Positions 22,459 through 33,859 of a stretch of 64,000 nucleotides of DNA are shown here, piece by piece. Below the pieces are notes generated by a model that was not told the origin of the DNA, searched no databases, and saw only the letters and a list, made by a program, of their open reading frames with translations. The stretch covers positions 1,321,375-1,385,374 of the forward strand of contig NC_087072.1 in NCBI RefSeq assembly GCF_026151205.1. The letters are read 5' to 3'. The number at the start of each line of letters is the position of its first letter. Within the stretch, counting starts at the first letter, position 1. The position numbers were made by a program, and so were the translations under genes. The DNA comes from Bolinopsis microptera. Lineage: Eukaryota; Ctenophora; Tentaculata; Lobata; Bolinopsidae.

Positions 22459-22534
22459 TTGGAGGACGTACTTGATACTGTTGTCCAGAAGCGATCCCTG
22501 CCGAACCTACCTAAAGTAACCTAAAGTAAGTAAG

Positions 22535-23150
22535 TATTGTGACAGAATTAACCTCATTTCCCAATAAACAAGTGCCTGTATTAGCTAACTATTCGACACA
22601 ACATATTTTAGGGCTATGATTGGTAGATCAACTATCAAATAATGAGTTAAAAGGTTTTTGAGGACACCTCACAATAGAATAGAGGTATGGTATTCTGAGT
22701 GTGACAAAGTTACCCTAATATTGCCTTGTAACCGTTCGATCCGTGCCCTTTAACCAATGTTGTGTCATAATTGTTAGATTAACCTAATCTACTATATTTC
22801 AGACCAAGGAATGATAATTAGACAACTGCAGTTAACTAAGTCACACAAAATGTGACATTTGAACCATTATAGTGCCTAACAACAATAGATTTTCTTTCTG
22901 AGCAGTGCATATGGGAGTATGGGTTACCTCGCTAATGTTCAGAACTTCTGAACGTGCTAGGTTAATAGATGTCAAAATTAAGCCACTATCGTCGAAAACG
23001 CTATCATTTTTGTTTACCAATATCCTCAAACTCATATGAACGTGTCCTTAAGTAACCAATACTAGATCACAAATATGAGTTCTGTGTCAGTTTTGACTTA
23101 TATAAACATAATTCAGTTTGTCATTCTAAAGAAGTAACGGAGAAATATAG
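22535..23150. other. continuation of the duplicated host segment, no gene
   Basis: TTGTGACAGAATTAACCTCATTTCC continues the interrupted duplication (compare 17595-17636). TTTGTCACA-like phrases recur. No coding signal found. Confidence 0.5.
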
Positions 23151-23154
23151 GAAA

Positions 23155-23275
23155 AATCCCGGTACCGCTCCCGGAACCGGCCGGTATGACGCTGATCCCG
23201 GCCAGGTTTTCATTTTCATCCCGGTCCCAGCCGGGATGGAGGTAATCCCGGCCCGGTACCGGCCGGGACAAAATG
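23155..23275. repeat. CCGG/CCCGG-rich cluster (DNA-element remnant)
   Basis: Dense ATCCCGG, GGCCGGGA and CCGGTACCGG motifs, both orientations, in an otherwise AT-rich region. They resemble motifs in 13918-14375 and in the hAT-like element at 56897-57796. No termini were recognised. Confidence 0.5.
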
Positions 23276-24091
23276 TCGATCAAATGGTCTCAGAACTCAC
23301 TAACACTTCCTTCTTACTCAAAATTGATGTTTTACATTATGACGAGCAACAAGCAACATATATTTTGATCCTTCGGTTCTAAATCTAAGGCAATCTGAGG
23401 TTATTTGAAAGCTTTCGTTCAGAAAATAAATAAAACCTTCAAATGGGGGTAACAAGGAGTAACAAGCGTTGCAAGTGTTCCATAATACTAAGATCTTTCT
23501 CCTACTGAGCAGAACCTTCCCCTTAAAAGTAAACAAATCGCCTCTCTACGACAATCCAGATCTATTAAGTAGCAGAGACGATCATTTAAGGAGACTTCGA
23601 TATCTATCAGGATCATGATTATACTGCCGTGAGAACTAAGCACTCCGGGATTTAACACATAATATTTGGTTTTCTCGATTTCATTCATATTTAGACATAA
23701 GTCGGTGTAGATAATTGGTTATACGTAGAATAATTGGACATAATTTTATGCTAAGTTGTACTTGCGTCTGCGGAAATATACGTGTGAACTGGTCATACCG
23801 CAAATGCTGAAAAAAGTAGATCTTACCTATCATAAAATCACCGCCCGTACCGTACACGACTGAGTTATGACTGCGTCAAGAAATTCTGTATCATAATGAT
23901 GTATTGCCATGGCAACCAAAACTCCATCGGGAGATCGGCTAGTAACGCATAATATACCTACAGTATCAAAACATATCATAGCAACATTCCAGAGATTCTG
24001 ATTAGCTTATGTGCGTGTGTGTGTGTGTGTAAGAAAATGTATTATACAGTCTGCTAGAACATTCCGTTTACACATGGTAAGATAGTAAATA
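23276..24091. other. no gene recognised; GT microsatellite at 24013-24030
   Basis: Short unsupported frames only. A (GT)n run of about 8 repeats lies at 24013-24030. Confidence 0.5.
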
Positions 24092-24975
24092 GGCCGATAA
24101 TAACTGCCCATTGCATTAACAAGTTGTTCAATTTATCTCCGAATTACACACAAATTTCAGAAATGATAGATCTGTGCCGAACTAAGATTTTCTGAAAGTC
24201 TCGTAGACTTTAATCAATTACAGAGGGTGTGGACACTGGCCACCCCCTCTATTTCACTATTATAGTTGAAACTAGTATAGATTACAATAATTTTACAAAA
24301 GTCGAAACAGTAATATATATAATATAAACACCAATTTGTAGGATACTTTAAATCACACCAAAATTGTTCCCAGATTAATGCAATGAAATCTGATGATGTC
24401 TTTTCAGTGAAAAAGAGGCCACACTGTAATTGATTAAAGTTTACGAAACGTTTAGAAAATGAGTTATATTACTTGCAACTATAACTAAGATAAATTGAGT
24501 ATCAATATCCGGCCCAGTAAAGGCTTACTGGGCTTATCGACCTAAGAGGACAGCCCCCTGAGTGGATTGCAAGACAGTCTCAATTGTGATCTGATGGGCC
24601 CAGTTAGAAAAGCCTGATTGTGCACAGAACATCAGCTGTATTTGTTCTTAATAGCTTGATCTGCAAGAAGAAGCAAGGCGCTTTAAACTGGTGTTGAGGT
24701 TGAGGGTAGATAATAGATTTCGCCAATCTCTTCCTTCAAACCATTTCCGATGGTTTGATCGATGGTTCCTGTTATATATGACAATCAAGGCTAACCAGCC
24801 TGAAACGATAACACCGCAAACGTTTGCTATACATTGAGTGATGCATCACGTTTCCATCCAACACATTTTAAAACGGTCATAAACCGGCTAAATTTAAATA
24901 ACCAACTTCAGATTTTACAAGGGCCGAACAGGGTTTTAATATTAAATCTGATAAATTTAGTCAAACATATTTCTG
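24092..24975. mobile_element. foldback/MITE element, diverged copy
   Basis: It contains the left-arm sequence of the family at 42871-44145 (TAACTGCCCA near 24100; ATTTCAGAAATGATAGAT; GAGGGTGTGG) and a right-arm-like segment near 24410-24465 (GTGAAAAAGAGGCCACACTG, TTACGAAACGTTTAG). It also has the internal 'GGTCATAA.CGG.TAAAT...ACCAACTT' stretch near 24875-24910. It is diverged and its ends are unclear. No coding capacity. Confidence 0.6.
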
Positions 24976-27258
24976 TTAACACAGTTATATAACTATAGAC
25001 TTAGTCGGCTGCTGGACAGTTCCGCCTAACCTAGATCAAGCTACCACGAGAAGATTCAAGATTTAAAACCAATTGTGAGCTTAAGATCATAGCAGTTATA
25101 GACTTAGAACCAAATTATATTGGCAGATTATTATCTCTGTAATAACAGACTTTACGATATCATGGAATAAAGTAAATCATGAAATATCTCTTTTACGACA
25201 CAGGACTCCGTGTTTAAAGAAGGATTGATTAACGGCTGGAAAAAATGTAACTGGATATCTGCCACAGTGCTGCTTTTATTAAGGTTGAAGTAACTTTTAG
25301 CACATAAAGAAGTCTGGTTTGCTAGGTTTTAATTGATCGTATAATAACAAATAAAAATAAGTTAAGACTACAAAAACGGTCAATAGAAACTAATTATAAT
25401 ACCTGTATCGAGAACTCGACTTCAAAGTACTATCATTCTGCCAAATTATGTCATATCTTGAGACTATTGATAGCTTCCTGAAACAGTTTTGAGTCAACAT
25501 TTTCGTGATATTCTAGAAATTGAAACCAATTCTCATCTTTTAAAAAGTAGATTGCATTAAATGCCATAGAATGGAATTTATTGAAATCTACTTTTTTAAA
25601 TTCTAAGAATTTGTTGATTTATTAAAATTCTGTCTCAATTAAGGGTACACGCAATGTAGTTCGACACACGTTCATGCTAGGCACCCTTTTAACCCCCTCT
25701 ATGGTGAAGATGAGGATGGTAAGTACAAGTAATGTGAGGAGAGGATGGGTACCATTTAGTACATTTAAGCTGTAGGTGTAAAGTAGCTCTTAGTCGAGGA
25801 GTATATAAATGACGGCACGACAAGGTTCTGCAACAGATCTCTGAACATGTTATCTTGTGAGCGCCGAGTGAACACTTAAATAAAAACACTTATAAAAACA
25901 AGGCCAGCGATGGAAGACAGTTCATTGACTGCTAGGCTGGGAGGGAAAAAGCAGGTACAGACGACCGAAAGGAGTCGTGGTTTGGGATCCTGAGTGGGTC
26001 TCGATATTGGATAGTGTTGTCATATATCGGGCCTTATAATATTCTCAAGGTCACCAAGACGGCACAGTCTTATGGCGGGAGGTAACGGTACCATCTAAAA
26101 AACAGATTGCTGAATCATACGAGTAAAAACTCTACCTGTACAGCAGTCTTACAGCAGACTGAGATTAAAGCGCAAGAATGGTGCTGTTATAATTTTGCGT
26201 TTAAAGTTTTAGCACCTGGAATCTGTTAACAGTTTTTAGAGAGCTGAGTAGGCTAGTACGGGATAGTAGGGAAGAAGTAGCTCACTGTTCCAGATGGATC
26301 TACTTCTCATCAAGGAAGAGGGAGTGGTAGGTTTTTGTGAAAAATCATGATACGAACTTTGATGAACCCATAATAATATAGTGCAAGGATAGCATTCTCA
26401 TAAGTTCTACCCTTGCTACAGTGCACAATGTAAATACTTAGTGATATCAAGCTGCAATCTAAAATTTATTAATTGAATCTCATTATCACTTCAAATCTTA
26501 CCTGTGCAGTCTAGCCTGATTGCGACATCGTTAGAAGTGAGAGATAAAAGACATTCAATTGTAATCCAATTCTGCGAGAGAAGATTTGCCCAGACAGCTG
26601 ACAAGAATGTATTACCATACTTCCTGTAAATGTGGTAGTTATTAAGTCCTATCAACCTTGGATATTATTTCAGTATGTTGTTTTACGTGGGCAACATCGT
26701 AAATTACACACACTATAAACTATAGCACTAATCCTATGCTGCAGTGTCAATAAAAATGGAAGTACAAATCACAACAAAATGTAAACGAGCACACAAATTC
26801 AGGTTAATCCATGCTAGTATAGTTAGTTAATCTAAAAATAACCATAAGACAAATTAACCAATCTCCAAGCCACATTCTTGGTTGTAGCGAGATGCACCAC
26901 TGGGCCTGACATCGTGAATCAACATTCTTGGTAATTACGTAAGACACGAAGGAAACGTTTATAAAAGTTCACTAAAAGAGAACTAAGTGACTTATACCGG
27001 CGCCTCTTCACTGTAAACAACACTGGAAACTTTTCCCGTGCCATCTCTGCTGCCGGGTCATCCCAAGACTCTCCTAACCCACTGAAGGAAGACCAACGTC
27101 ATGTCTCAGAGTACGGTCTAAAAAACTTTGTGTTAACATAAAACTTGGCCTTTATCGTGCCTTTGGTATGAGATCCCATAGAATGCAGCCCTCTACAGAG
27201 CGCTAGAATAACCCTAAAATTCAAAAACAAACAAGCCTCACGAGATCAAGTCGCTGTA
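24976..27258. other. no gene recognised; MITE fragment near 26880-26940
   Basis: No coding domain found. Near 26880-26940, GTTGTAGCGAGATGCACCAC followed by GACATCGTGAATCAA is a weak relative of the repeat at 10060-10205. Confidence 0.4.
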
Positions 27259-28085
27259 ATGTCCTGGAACATTCAGGACAGTACAGGAGACGGATCTAAC
27301 AAATTTGAAAATAACGAATTTCTGACAATCCTCAAACAAGCAAACATTCTGTGTCTCCAAGAAACTAAGAAGCAGGTTAAAATCGAAGGATACCTTTCCT
27401 TTAATAGCAACCGCAAAAACTCTCGCTCAGGAGGGGTCTGCATTCTTGCTGAAAATGATTTAAGAAAAGGTGTTTCCTGTGTGCCTTGTAGTGAATCTGA
27501 CGATATTATTGTTGTTAAACTTGACAAAAACTTTTGTTAGCTTTATTTTGATCTATTTTTAGTATGTTATTATATTAGCCCTGCATATTCGTCCTATGTC
27601 AAGAAATATCCAGACTGTACTGCTAAGACCTTCTCTGCTCTTGACACCCTCTGTATTAGACTACGTCAAAAAGAGGCATATCTACGAATTATCAAAATAC
27701 CTGATGTTCGAAAAAGTCTGACAAGGTTTCGTATCAGCTGCCACAACCTCTACATTGAAAGTTGCAGATACGAAACCCCCCTTGTACCAAGTGAAGAACG
27801 TTGGTGCACCTACTGCTTTTTCAGCAAAGGGCTCAAGCCTATTGAGGACGAAAGTCACGTATTGATTGACTGTTTGCTCTACTCCTCAGTTAGGGAAAAA
27901 TTCAATTTCCATCCCCAAAACATTGTTGACCTAGTCGGTTTGCTCTCCAACAAAACTTTAGATCCTACCACACTCACTGCCACAGCAAGAGCAATCCATT
28001 CATTTCTCTCTGTGAACGAACATTATACAGCCTATTATAAGAGCCCAGACTTCCACTCAAATACTGGCAAGTGCATAATGCTATA
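27259..28085 (+). pseudogene. internally deleted non-LTR retrotransposon: endonuclease start fused to the C-terminal zinc-knuckle region
   Basis: One reading frame runs from MSWNIQ at 27259 to TAG after 28082, interrupted by a single in-frame TAG at 27538. The N-terminal part is endonuclease-like: SWNIQ, ILCLQETK and SRSGGVCIL, then YYISPAYSSYVKKYPD after the stop. At about 27655 the frame jumps from endonuclease (FSALDTLCI) directly to the extreme C-terminus. There it has the FRISCHNLYIESCRYETP and C-x2-C...H...C knuckle (WCTYCFF, ESHVLIDC) that ends many LINE ORF2s. The entire RT is missing. A partial second copy with the same C-terminus lies at 35600-36000. Confidence 0.8.
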
Positions 28086-28300
28086 GGACCTTAAAATAAA
28101 ATTGAACCATACAAACTCGATTTATCTATTTTTCTAAAACTAGCATTATATAACATTTCTAAATTATCCCTACACACTTGTAAATAATTAGAATTGTGTA
28201 ACCTAAATTATTTCAGAATTACAACTATTGTGTACTCAGTAAAGTAATTATCACTTTTGTATCCTTTGTATCCTTGTATCCTTGTATCCATGTCTTTATA
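28086..28300 (+). repeat. 3' part of the LINE-derived repeat, ending in TATCCTTG repeats
   Basis: 28146-28260 is nearly identical to 42383-42495. It ends with a short TGTATCCT-type tandem tail (about 28254-28294), which may be the element's microsatellite tail. Confidence 0.75.
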
Positions 28301-29184
28301 AAATCACTCACTCACAAAATTGCCGACCCAATATCTATTGAAGTGGCGAAGATCGGCCAGACCGAGTATTACCATCCCATCCTTCTAGAGTTCATCACAA
28401 GTAGCACCCACCTTGAAGATTTTTGACACCCAGACACACCCCATTGGCACACCCCAGCTCAACAAACTTTGGATATAATCTTACATGCTCCCGATTGTCC
28501 CGAAGGAATCCCTGTTTATCATCAGCACTTTCACTAGGTCACCAGCTTTTTCACTGAAATCATCAGCCTTTTCACTGAAGTCATCAATCAGCCCTTTCAA
28601 TAAAGATTTTAGCTCGTGTTCTAAACTACAAAACTTATCAAATTGTTCAAGTTCTAATAAAGCGATCACGACTGTTCTGTCAAAGCACTAGCAACTACTC
28701 AACTAGGAAGGTTCTTTAAAATTCTTTGAAGGGTCATAATTACTCAAATCTCTTGCTAACAATCAAGTTGTTGTTCCTAGTTCTACAATTAAACGAATAC
28801 AAAATTACAGCCTTTCAGGTTTACATTTTTTGATATCCAGCTCAACATACGGCTTTGATACCAATAATGGGTATATACCGATGATCGGTGTTAATAAATA
28901 TTTGATTATATTACCATGAAACTTAGTATTGAAGTTTAAACTCTTTCTTGTGTAAGAATAACCTAAAGAAAAACGTACTAGTGTACTGTTACCAGTTACG
29001 GAAAGCAACTATTTAATTAAATTGAAGATAAATAAACAGAATACAGATGCACGATCCACAATACAAATACCAACTTAATCGACGGACAAATTGAGGAATG
29101 AAAATTTCGTTTGGAAACGAGCTATATATAAGGCTAGGACGTAGCGCTCGACTCCAAATTGAAGTAAAATTAATACGCGATCTA
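28301..29184. other. no gene recognised
   Basis: A minus frame at 28481-28669 has a duplicated DDFSEKA heptad-like phrase in a helical, coiled-coil-prone peptide. It could be an ORF1 relic, but I cannot support it beyond composition. Confidence 0.35.
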
Positions 29185-29310
29185 ACGAGTTGAACTGCCA
29201 CTTTTTTTGGCAGTTCGAATGTTGGAATTTCCACTACTGTGGTTGCGAGAAGCATTATTGGATGCGCGCGCGCGACCCAGTAGTGCATCGCGCTACAACA
29301 TTCATCACAC
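29185..29310 (+). mobile_element. MITE-like GC-rich repeat, diverged copy
   Basis: GATGCGCGCGCGCGACC and GCATCGCGCTACAACATTC resemble the family at 10060-10205 and 33050-33181. A small hairpin (AACTGCCA...TGGCAGTT) precedes it at about 29191-29217. Confidence 0.55.
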
Positions 29311-29335
29311 ATGTTTACAAAGTATCAATTATTTG

Positions 29336-30640
29336 TCATACGTTGTATGACCCGCCGCGCACGAGTGCGCGGCTCCCTAGCTCCCCCTGTATCGTCAAGA
29401 CCGTGGGGCTCACAACGTGATACAATCAATTATCAAATCACTATATGGAAAAATATAAATATAATAAACTTGCTAATTTATTGCTGCTTCTTTCATTACC
29501 TTACACGTATAATTTGTATGCGAAATGCTGATCAGACAACTAAAAACTAAAACTAGCGCCGCACGCACATTGGGATTTGATTGGCATTGCATGCCAAGTA
29601 ATAAAACAAAAGTTTTAATAAAACAAAAGTTAAATTTATTACCAATTATTCAATCAATACATATCATAAATTCTAATATTGGAAACACAATGCAGAATGG
29701 ATGTTTTAAACTATAATTTGTTGTCACTAATAATCTATTTACTTTCAAAGTTGAAATTTAGTTAAGTATGAAATGCCACCACATCATAGTTAGGGTAAAA
29801 TATAATTCTTAAAAATTTTAAAATTAAGAAGATTGCTCTATGACTTAAAATTTAAAATTTAGCTAAAGATGTCTAATTTTTAAATAGTTGGTTACAGTTT
29901 ATGACAGTACTGGCATGACCAATTTTTAAGTACGTAAGTCCAAAATAATAATATAATTTCTAAAAAGATCAAACATTTAACTTTAAATGTTTTGATTCAA
30001 CTCGGCGTGCGTTTTGTGGTACGTAAGTTAATTAAATTATAAATTTACAATTTGGCTTCGAAGCAAAGAAAACATAAAACGCGCGCAATGCGTCAAAGCG
30101 GCGACGTTTCCAAAAATGATTTATGTTTTGTGTTTGTTATCTTCAATATTTGACTTTTGTTAAATATAATTTTAGAGCCGAAGATGCCTTTCTTACTTGT
30201 GAAATATGTGCGTCAAATAGTGTAACGCCGCGCGAAGACTCATGTTTATGTAAACATGTGAAATGACCTTGTCATACGTTGTATGACCCACCGCGCACGA
30301 GTGCGCGGTTCCCTTCTGTATCGTAGAAACGTTCACATAGCCATGTGTATAATACGCGTACTGCGTGACGCGCTTGTTTCACAAGTAGAATATACTCCTT
30401 TGCCGCCTTCGGCGGTCGCGCGCTACTGCAAGCGAGAGGGCTCTGGTTAGAGCAAGTAGAAACGATACATGAGGGTCACGTAAAATGAAACAAAATTGAC
30501 CTTGCTAGGAAATCATTGAAAAATTTAGCTCAGAACTTCACCTAACCATGTGCTTTCGCGCCACTGCGGGCGCGCTTGTTTTACCGCCGTGAGGCGGGCG
30601 CGCGCTACTGCAAGCGCAAGGGCTCTGGATAGAGCAAGCT
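29336..30640 (+). repeat. two sets of dispersed direct repeats
   Basis: Set 1: GTTGTATGACCC.CCGCGCACGAG to CTGTATCGT, at 29341-29398 and 30277-30325. Set 2: CGCGCGCTACTGCAAGCG with GGGCTCTGG.TAGAGCAAG, at 30412-30452 and 30598-30640. The GC-rich blocks stand out in an AT-rich stretch. There is no coding signal between them. Confidence 0.65.
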
Positions 30641-30823
30641 CAGAACAGTAAAATTAGGGTATTTGCACAATACAAAGCTTAAATATAAAAAACGTCCTAG
30701 GAAGACATTTTCAAAATTTTGATTACATCAAATTATCAAACATGTCAATCTTACAAATGTCAACAATCCTAAAATAATTTAGAACCGAAACGTGATCCTT
30801 TGTAAAATTATATGTCCCAATAA

Positions 30824-31138
30824 TCAAATTGACTTGTACTCAAGTATAAAGTTAAACAATTTACTCCAATAACCACGGTCACTAGCAAGTTCTCTCAAAT
30901 GGAGAATATCATCATTCGACTCCAGCAAGATGAAGCGCTTCCAGAGGTCAACCTTCAGGTGGTGCAGGAGGTTACGTCTGTGAGCCCCGAGTCTACCAAC
31001 TTCACTACACATCTCGACAGCAAAACACAGCGCAGCTTGAGCTGGTGATCTTTCATCAAAGCTAAGTTTTCTTTGATATACAGCTTCCAATACCTTGATG
31101 TCGATTTGTATCACTTTCACCGATTGATCACTAGCCAA
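30824..31138 (-). CDS. hypothetical 104-aa ORF in a repeated segment
   Basis: The ORF starts MASDQSVKVIQIDIKVLEAV and ends with ELASDRGYWSKLFNFILEYK. I recognise no domain. The sequence is helical and of normal composition. Its start and upstream flank belong to a segment (31060-31260) that recurs diverged at 33300-33490, so it is more likely element-derived than a host gene. It could equally be an isolated exon of an unidentified gene. Confidence 0.3.
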   Translation of the reverse strand: MASDQSVKVIQIDIKVLEAVYQRKLSFDERSPAQAALCFAVEMCSEVGRLGAHRRNLLHHLKVDLWKRFILLESNDDILHLRELASDRGYWSKLFNFILEYKSI

Positions 31139-31265
31139 AAATTAAGTAAAAATTGCGACATTTTATTCAAGGAGACAGCAGAAAAGTTTTTTTGTAAAAT
31201 CTTCCAAAATCTTTTTTTATATTCTGATGATTTTCCGTTTATCAGATCTTTCTTAGGCAATAGGA
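31060..31265 (+). repeat. dispersed repeat, copy 1 (copy 2 at 33300-33490)
   Basis: Both copies share ATACTGC/ATACAGCTT..CAGTACCTT, then CAAAATCTTCCAAA.TCTTTT and GATTTTCCGTTTATCA. The preceding GACATTTTCA.AATTTTGAT phrase is also shared (30703-30725 and 33276-33298). The LINE at 31341-33050 and the MITE at 33050-33181 lie between the two copies. Confidence 0.7.
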
Positions 31266-31340
31266 ATCTGAGTACCTCAATCGTGTCTTGTGCCATGTTG
31301 AGTGACTTGAGTATAAATACTTCAATCGTGTCTTGTGCCA

Positions 31341-33050
31341 TCCTGAATGACTTTAATTGATCTTGACCCCATACCTACAAAGATTCTCATCAAGTGTCTC
31401 CCAGAACTCCTTCCTCTGATCTCATTTATAGTCAATGAATCATTAGTTAAAGGTGAGTTTCCTATAAAACTTAAGGAGGCTCTCATTCGTCCAAGTTTGA
31501 AGAAACGTGGCCTTGACGGTGAATTACTATCTAACTATAGGCCTATTAGCAATCTCTCATTCTTGTCAAAAATCATTGAGAAGTGTGTATCTATACAGCT
31601 CACCAGTTATCTTGAGGATAACAACTTGCTTTCTAAAGTTCAGTCCGGCTATAGGAAGTTTCATAGCTGTGAAACTGCAACAACCAGAATCCATAACGAC
31701 ATCTTGATAACTATTGACAAGAAAACTAAAGTTGTTCTTTTACTTCTAGATTTGAGTGCTGCCTTTGATACTGTCAATCACCCAAGATTAATCAAGAAGC
31801 TAAGATCTGCTTATGGCATTACAGGCATTGCTCTTACATGGATCAGGTCCTACTTGGCTAACCGTTCATTTTGTGTCAAAGTCAAGGATTCGTCTTCCTC
31901 ATCAACTGTTCTTGAGATAGGTGTGCCACAAGGTTCAATCCTTGGCCCCCTGCTATTCATATTGTACACCAAAGATCTTGAGAACATTGCAAGTATGCAT
32001 GGGTGCTGTATTCATTTGTATGCTGATGACACCCAGCTGTATTTCACTCTTGATTCTGATGACCCATCACAGCTAGAGCACAATATGGAACACTGTATGT
32101 CTGATATCAAGAAATGGATGACAAACAATTTCCTTCAACTGAATTCTTCTAAGACTGAAGTCATCGTTATATCCTCTAAATTTGACTCAAAAAATATTCC
32201 AGCCTCTCTACAGATTGTTAAGGATCAAGAGCCACATGTTGTTAGCGGAACTGTGAAGAGTCTTGGGCTGTATTTGGACAGTTATCTTTCAATGAGTGAT
32301 CAGATTACGTCAGTGGTTCAAGCATGTAATATTCAGATCAGAAATTTGTGGTTTATTGCATCAAAACTGTCTTTTAACCTTAAGATTCAGCTTGTTCATG
32401 CTCTAGTACTCTCTAGAATTGATTATTGCAATAGCGTATATTTTGGACTGAGCTCTTATGATTTAAGTCGTTTACAGAAGGTGCAAAATTCTGCTGTAAG
32501 ATTTATTTTCGGGAGAGGAAGAAAGGCACACACTACTCCACTACTTAAGAAAGTTCATTTTCTACCAGTTAGATTTAGAATAGATTTTAAGATTGCCCTA
32601 CTTGCCTACAAGTGTTTAAATAATATAGCTCCTCCTTACTTAAAAGAGTTGATATCTCCTAGGCAGCAAAGTTTTAAAAATGTACGTCTTGATAATGATT
32701 ATTTTTACCTTAGTTTTCCGCCCTCTCCTAACTATGTAAACACAGAGAAAGCTTTTAGTCACTGTGCAGTTAAAGTATTTAATTCCTTGCCATACGACAT
32801 AAGATCAGCTGAGTCAGTTACATCTTTCAAGACCAAACTTAAAACATACTTCTTTTCTCTAGCATTTGATTGATTTTGCATTTACATAGGTAAAATGAAC
32901 TTGTCATGTCTAATTTTCAATTAAACTAAGCTCAGTTAATGTAAGAGCCGCTTTAGAAAGCACTGGAGTTTATCTCCAGGATTAAATTATATCGAGTTAT
33001 ATGATTTAGCTATAAGGCGGTTTATAAAAGTTGTATTTATTATTATTATT
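31341..33050 (+). mobile_element. 5'-truncated CR1/L2-like LINE with (ATT)n tail
   Basis: The insert begins inside an RT at about 31341. It carries one intact RT frame to 32873 and a 3' UTR of about 175 bp, and ends in an ATT microsatellite tail (about 33030-33050). A microsatellite tail without poly-A is typical of CR1/L2 elements. Confidence 0.82.
31347..32873 (+). CDS. reverse transcriptase (ORF2 C-terminal part) of the truncated LINE
   Basis: The 508-residue uninterrupted frame starts just before the first RT block (DPIPTKILIKCLPELLPLIS). It continues NYRPISNLSFLSKIIEK, SGYRKFHSCETA, LLLDLSAAFDTVNH and GVPQGSILGPLLF. The catalytic YADD is intact in CIHLYADDTQLYF. The thumb and C-terminal segments follow (KSLGLYLDSYLSMSDQI, SRIDYCNSVYFG, VFNSLP). 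The endonuclease and ORF1 are missing through 5' truncation, so the copy cannot move alone. Absence of stops over 1.5 kb indicates a recent insertion. The annotated start is only the first usable codon, not a real initiation site. Confidence 0.9.
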   Translation: MTLIDLDPIPTKILIKCLPELLPLISFIVNESLVKGEFPIKLKEALIRPSLKKRGLDGELLSNYRPISNLSFLSKIIEKCVSIQLTSYLEDNNLLSKVQSGYRKFHSCETATTRIHNDILITIDKKTKVVLLLLDLSAAFDTVNHPRLIKKLRSAYGITGIALTWIRSYLANRSFCVKVKDSSSSSTVLEIGVPQGSILGPLLFILYTKDLENIASMHGCCIHLYADDTQLYFTLDSDDPSQLEHNMEHCMSDIKKWMTNNFLQLNSSKTEVIVISSKFDSKNIPASLQIVKDQEPHVVSGTVKSLGLYLDSYLSMSDQITSVVQACNIQIRNLWFIASKLSFNLKIQLVHALVLSRIDYCNSVYFGLSSYDLSRLQKVQNSAVRFIFGRGRKAHTTPLLKKVHFLPVRFRIDFKIALLAYKCLNNIAPPYLKELISPRQQSFKNVRLDNDYFYLSFPPSPNYVNTEKAFSHCAVKVFNSLPYDIRSAESVTSFKTKLKTYFFSLAFD

Positions 33051-33185
33051 ATTAATTGACGATGTCAATTCATGGCAGCTCGGCGCGGCACAGTAGCGCA
33101 TCTCGCCGATCTAGCCAGTGTCGCTGTGAGAAGCCTCATTGAGTGCGCGGCGCGGCACAGTAACGCATCGCGCTACAAGAATGAC
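33050..33185 (-). mobile_element. MITE-like GC-rich repeat, copy B
   Basis: Reverse complement of 10060-10205: TTAATTGACGATGTCAATTC, CAGCTCGGCGCGGCACAGTA, then GCGCGGCGCGGCACAGTAAC and GCATCGCGCTACAA. It abuts the ATT tail of the LINE directly. Confidence 0.75.
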
Positions 33186-33859
33186 TTTGCTGGATGATCA
33201 TCAAAGAAAAATTCAGTCAAAACAGTGAAATTTGGGTCGCAGAATACTTAAATTTGAAAAATCCTACCGGTGGGACATTTTCAGAATTTTGATTCCATCA
33301 AAGTTTTTTTCTGGATATACTGCTTTCAGTACCTTAATGGCGAGTTGTGTCATTCTCACCGACCCCACTGATTGGTCACTGTTCGAAAATTAAGTCTAAA
33401 CTGCAGGACGGTAGAATAGCTTCTCTTCAAAATCTTCCAAAGTCTCTTCTCATATTCTTGCGATTTTCCGTTTATCAAAGCTTTGTTTGGTATTCTATTT
33501 GGGATGCATCCTTTACGACGTGTAGTCAATTAACTGTCTTAACATAATTTTAACCATGATTGGAATACACCACTACTAATACAAGGTCACAACTACTAAG
33601 TCCAATCTATGCCAGAAAACCCGCTTCATGATACACCCCCAGTCCTATGAAACATTCACATTGCATTGGGAGGGCAGCCCATCCAGCACACCGAAAATAC
33701 TGCTATTTTTATTTGCATACTGAAACTACTAGGTTCCGTACAGACTCAACTCTGCACCCGTGTCAATATGTTCATTATATGCAAGCCTCTTGATTTATAA
33801 TATTCCACAAAAATGGATCATTCATAGCAGCAAATACTGAGCTGAGGGTCAAGGCTCTC
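33186..33859. other. second copy of the 31060 repeat, otherwise nothing seen
   Basis: 33270-33490 is the diverged copy of 30700-31260. No gene found. Confidence 0.5.

Larger units (their letters stand above)
17819..22534 (+). mobile_element. near full-length two-ORF non-LTR retrotransposon (4.7 kb, CR1/jockey-like)
   Basis: The boundaries come from the interrupted duplication: host sequence stops after CCATATA at 17818 and resumes with TTGTGACAG at 22535. The element has a short 5' UTR (17819-17984), ORF1 (17985-19436) and ORF2 (19427-22458, frameshifted). A 3' UTR of about 75 bp ends in a short AGTAAGTA microsatellite-like tail rather than poly-A, as in CR1-type elements. It looks recent, with long frames. 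It is disabled by a frameshift and a substituted RT catalytic residue. No clean long target duplication is visible. Confidence 0.88.
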
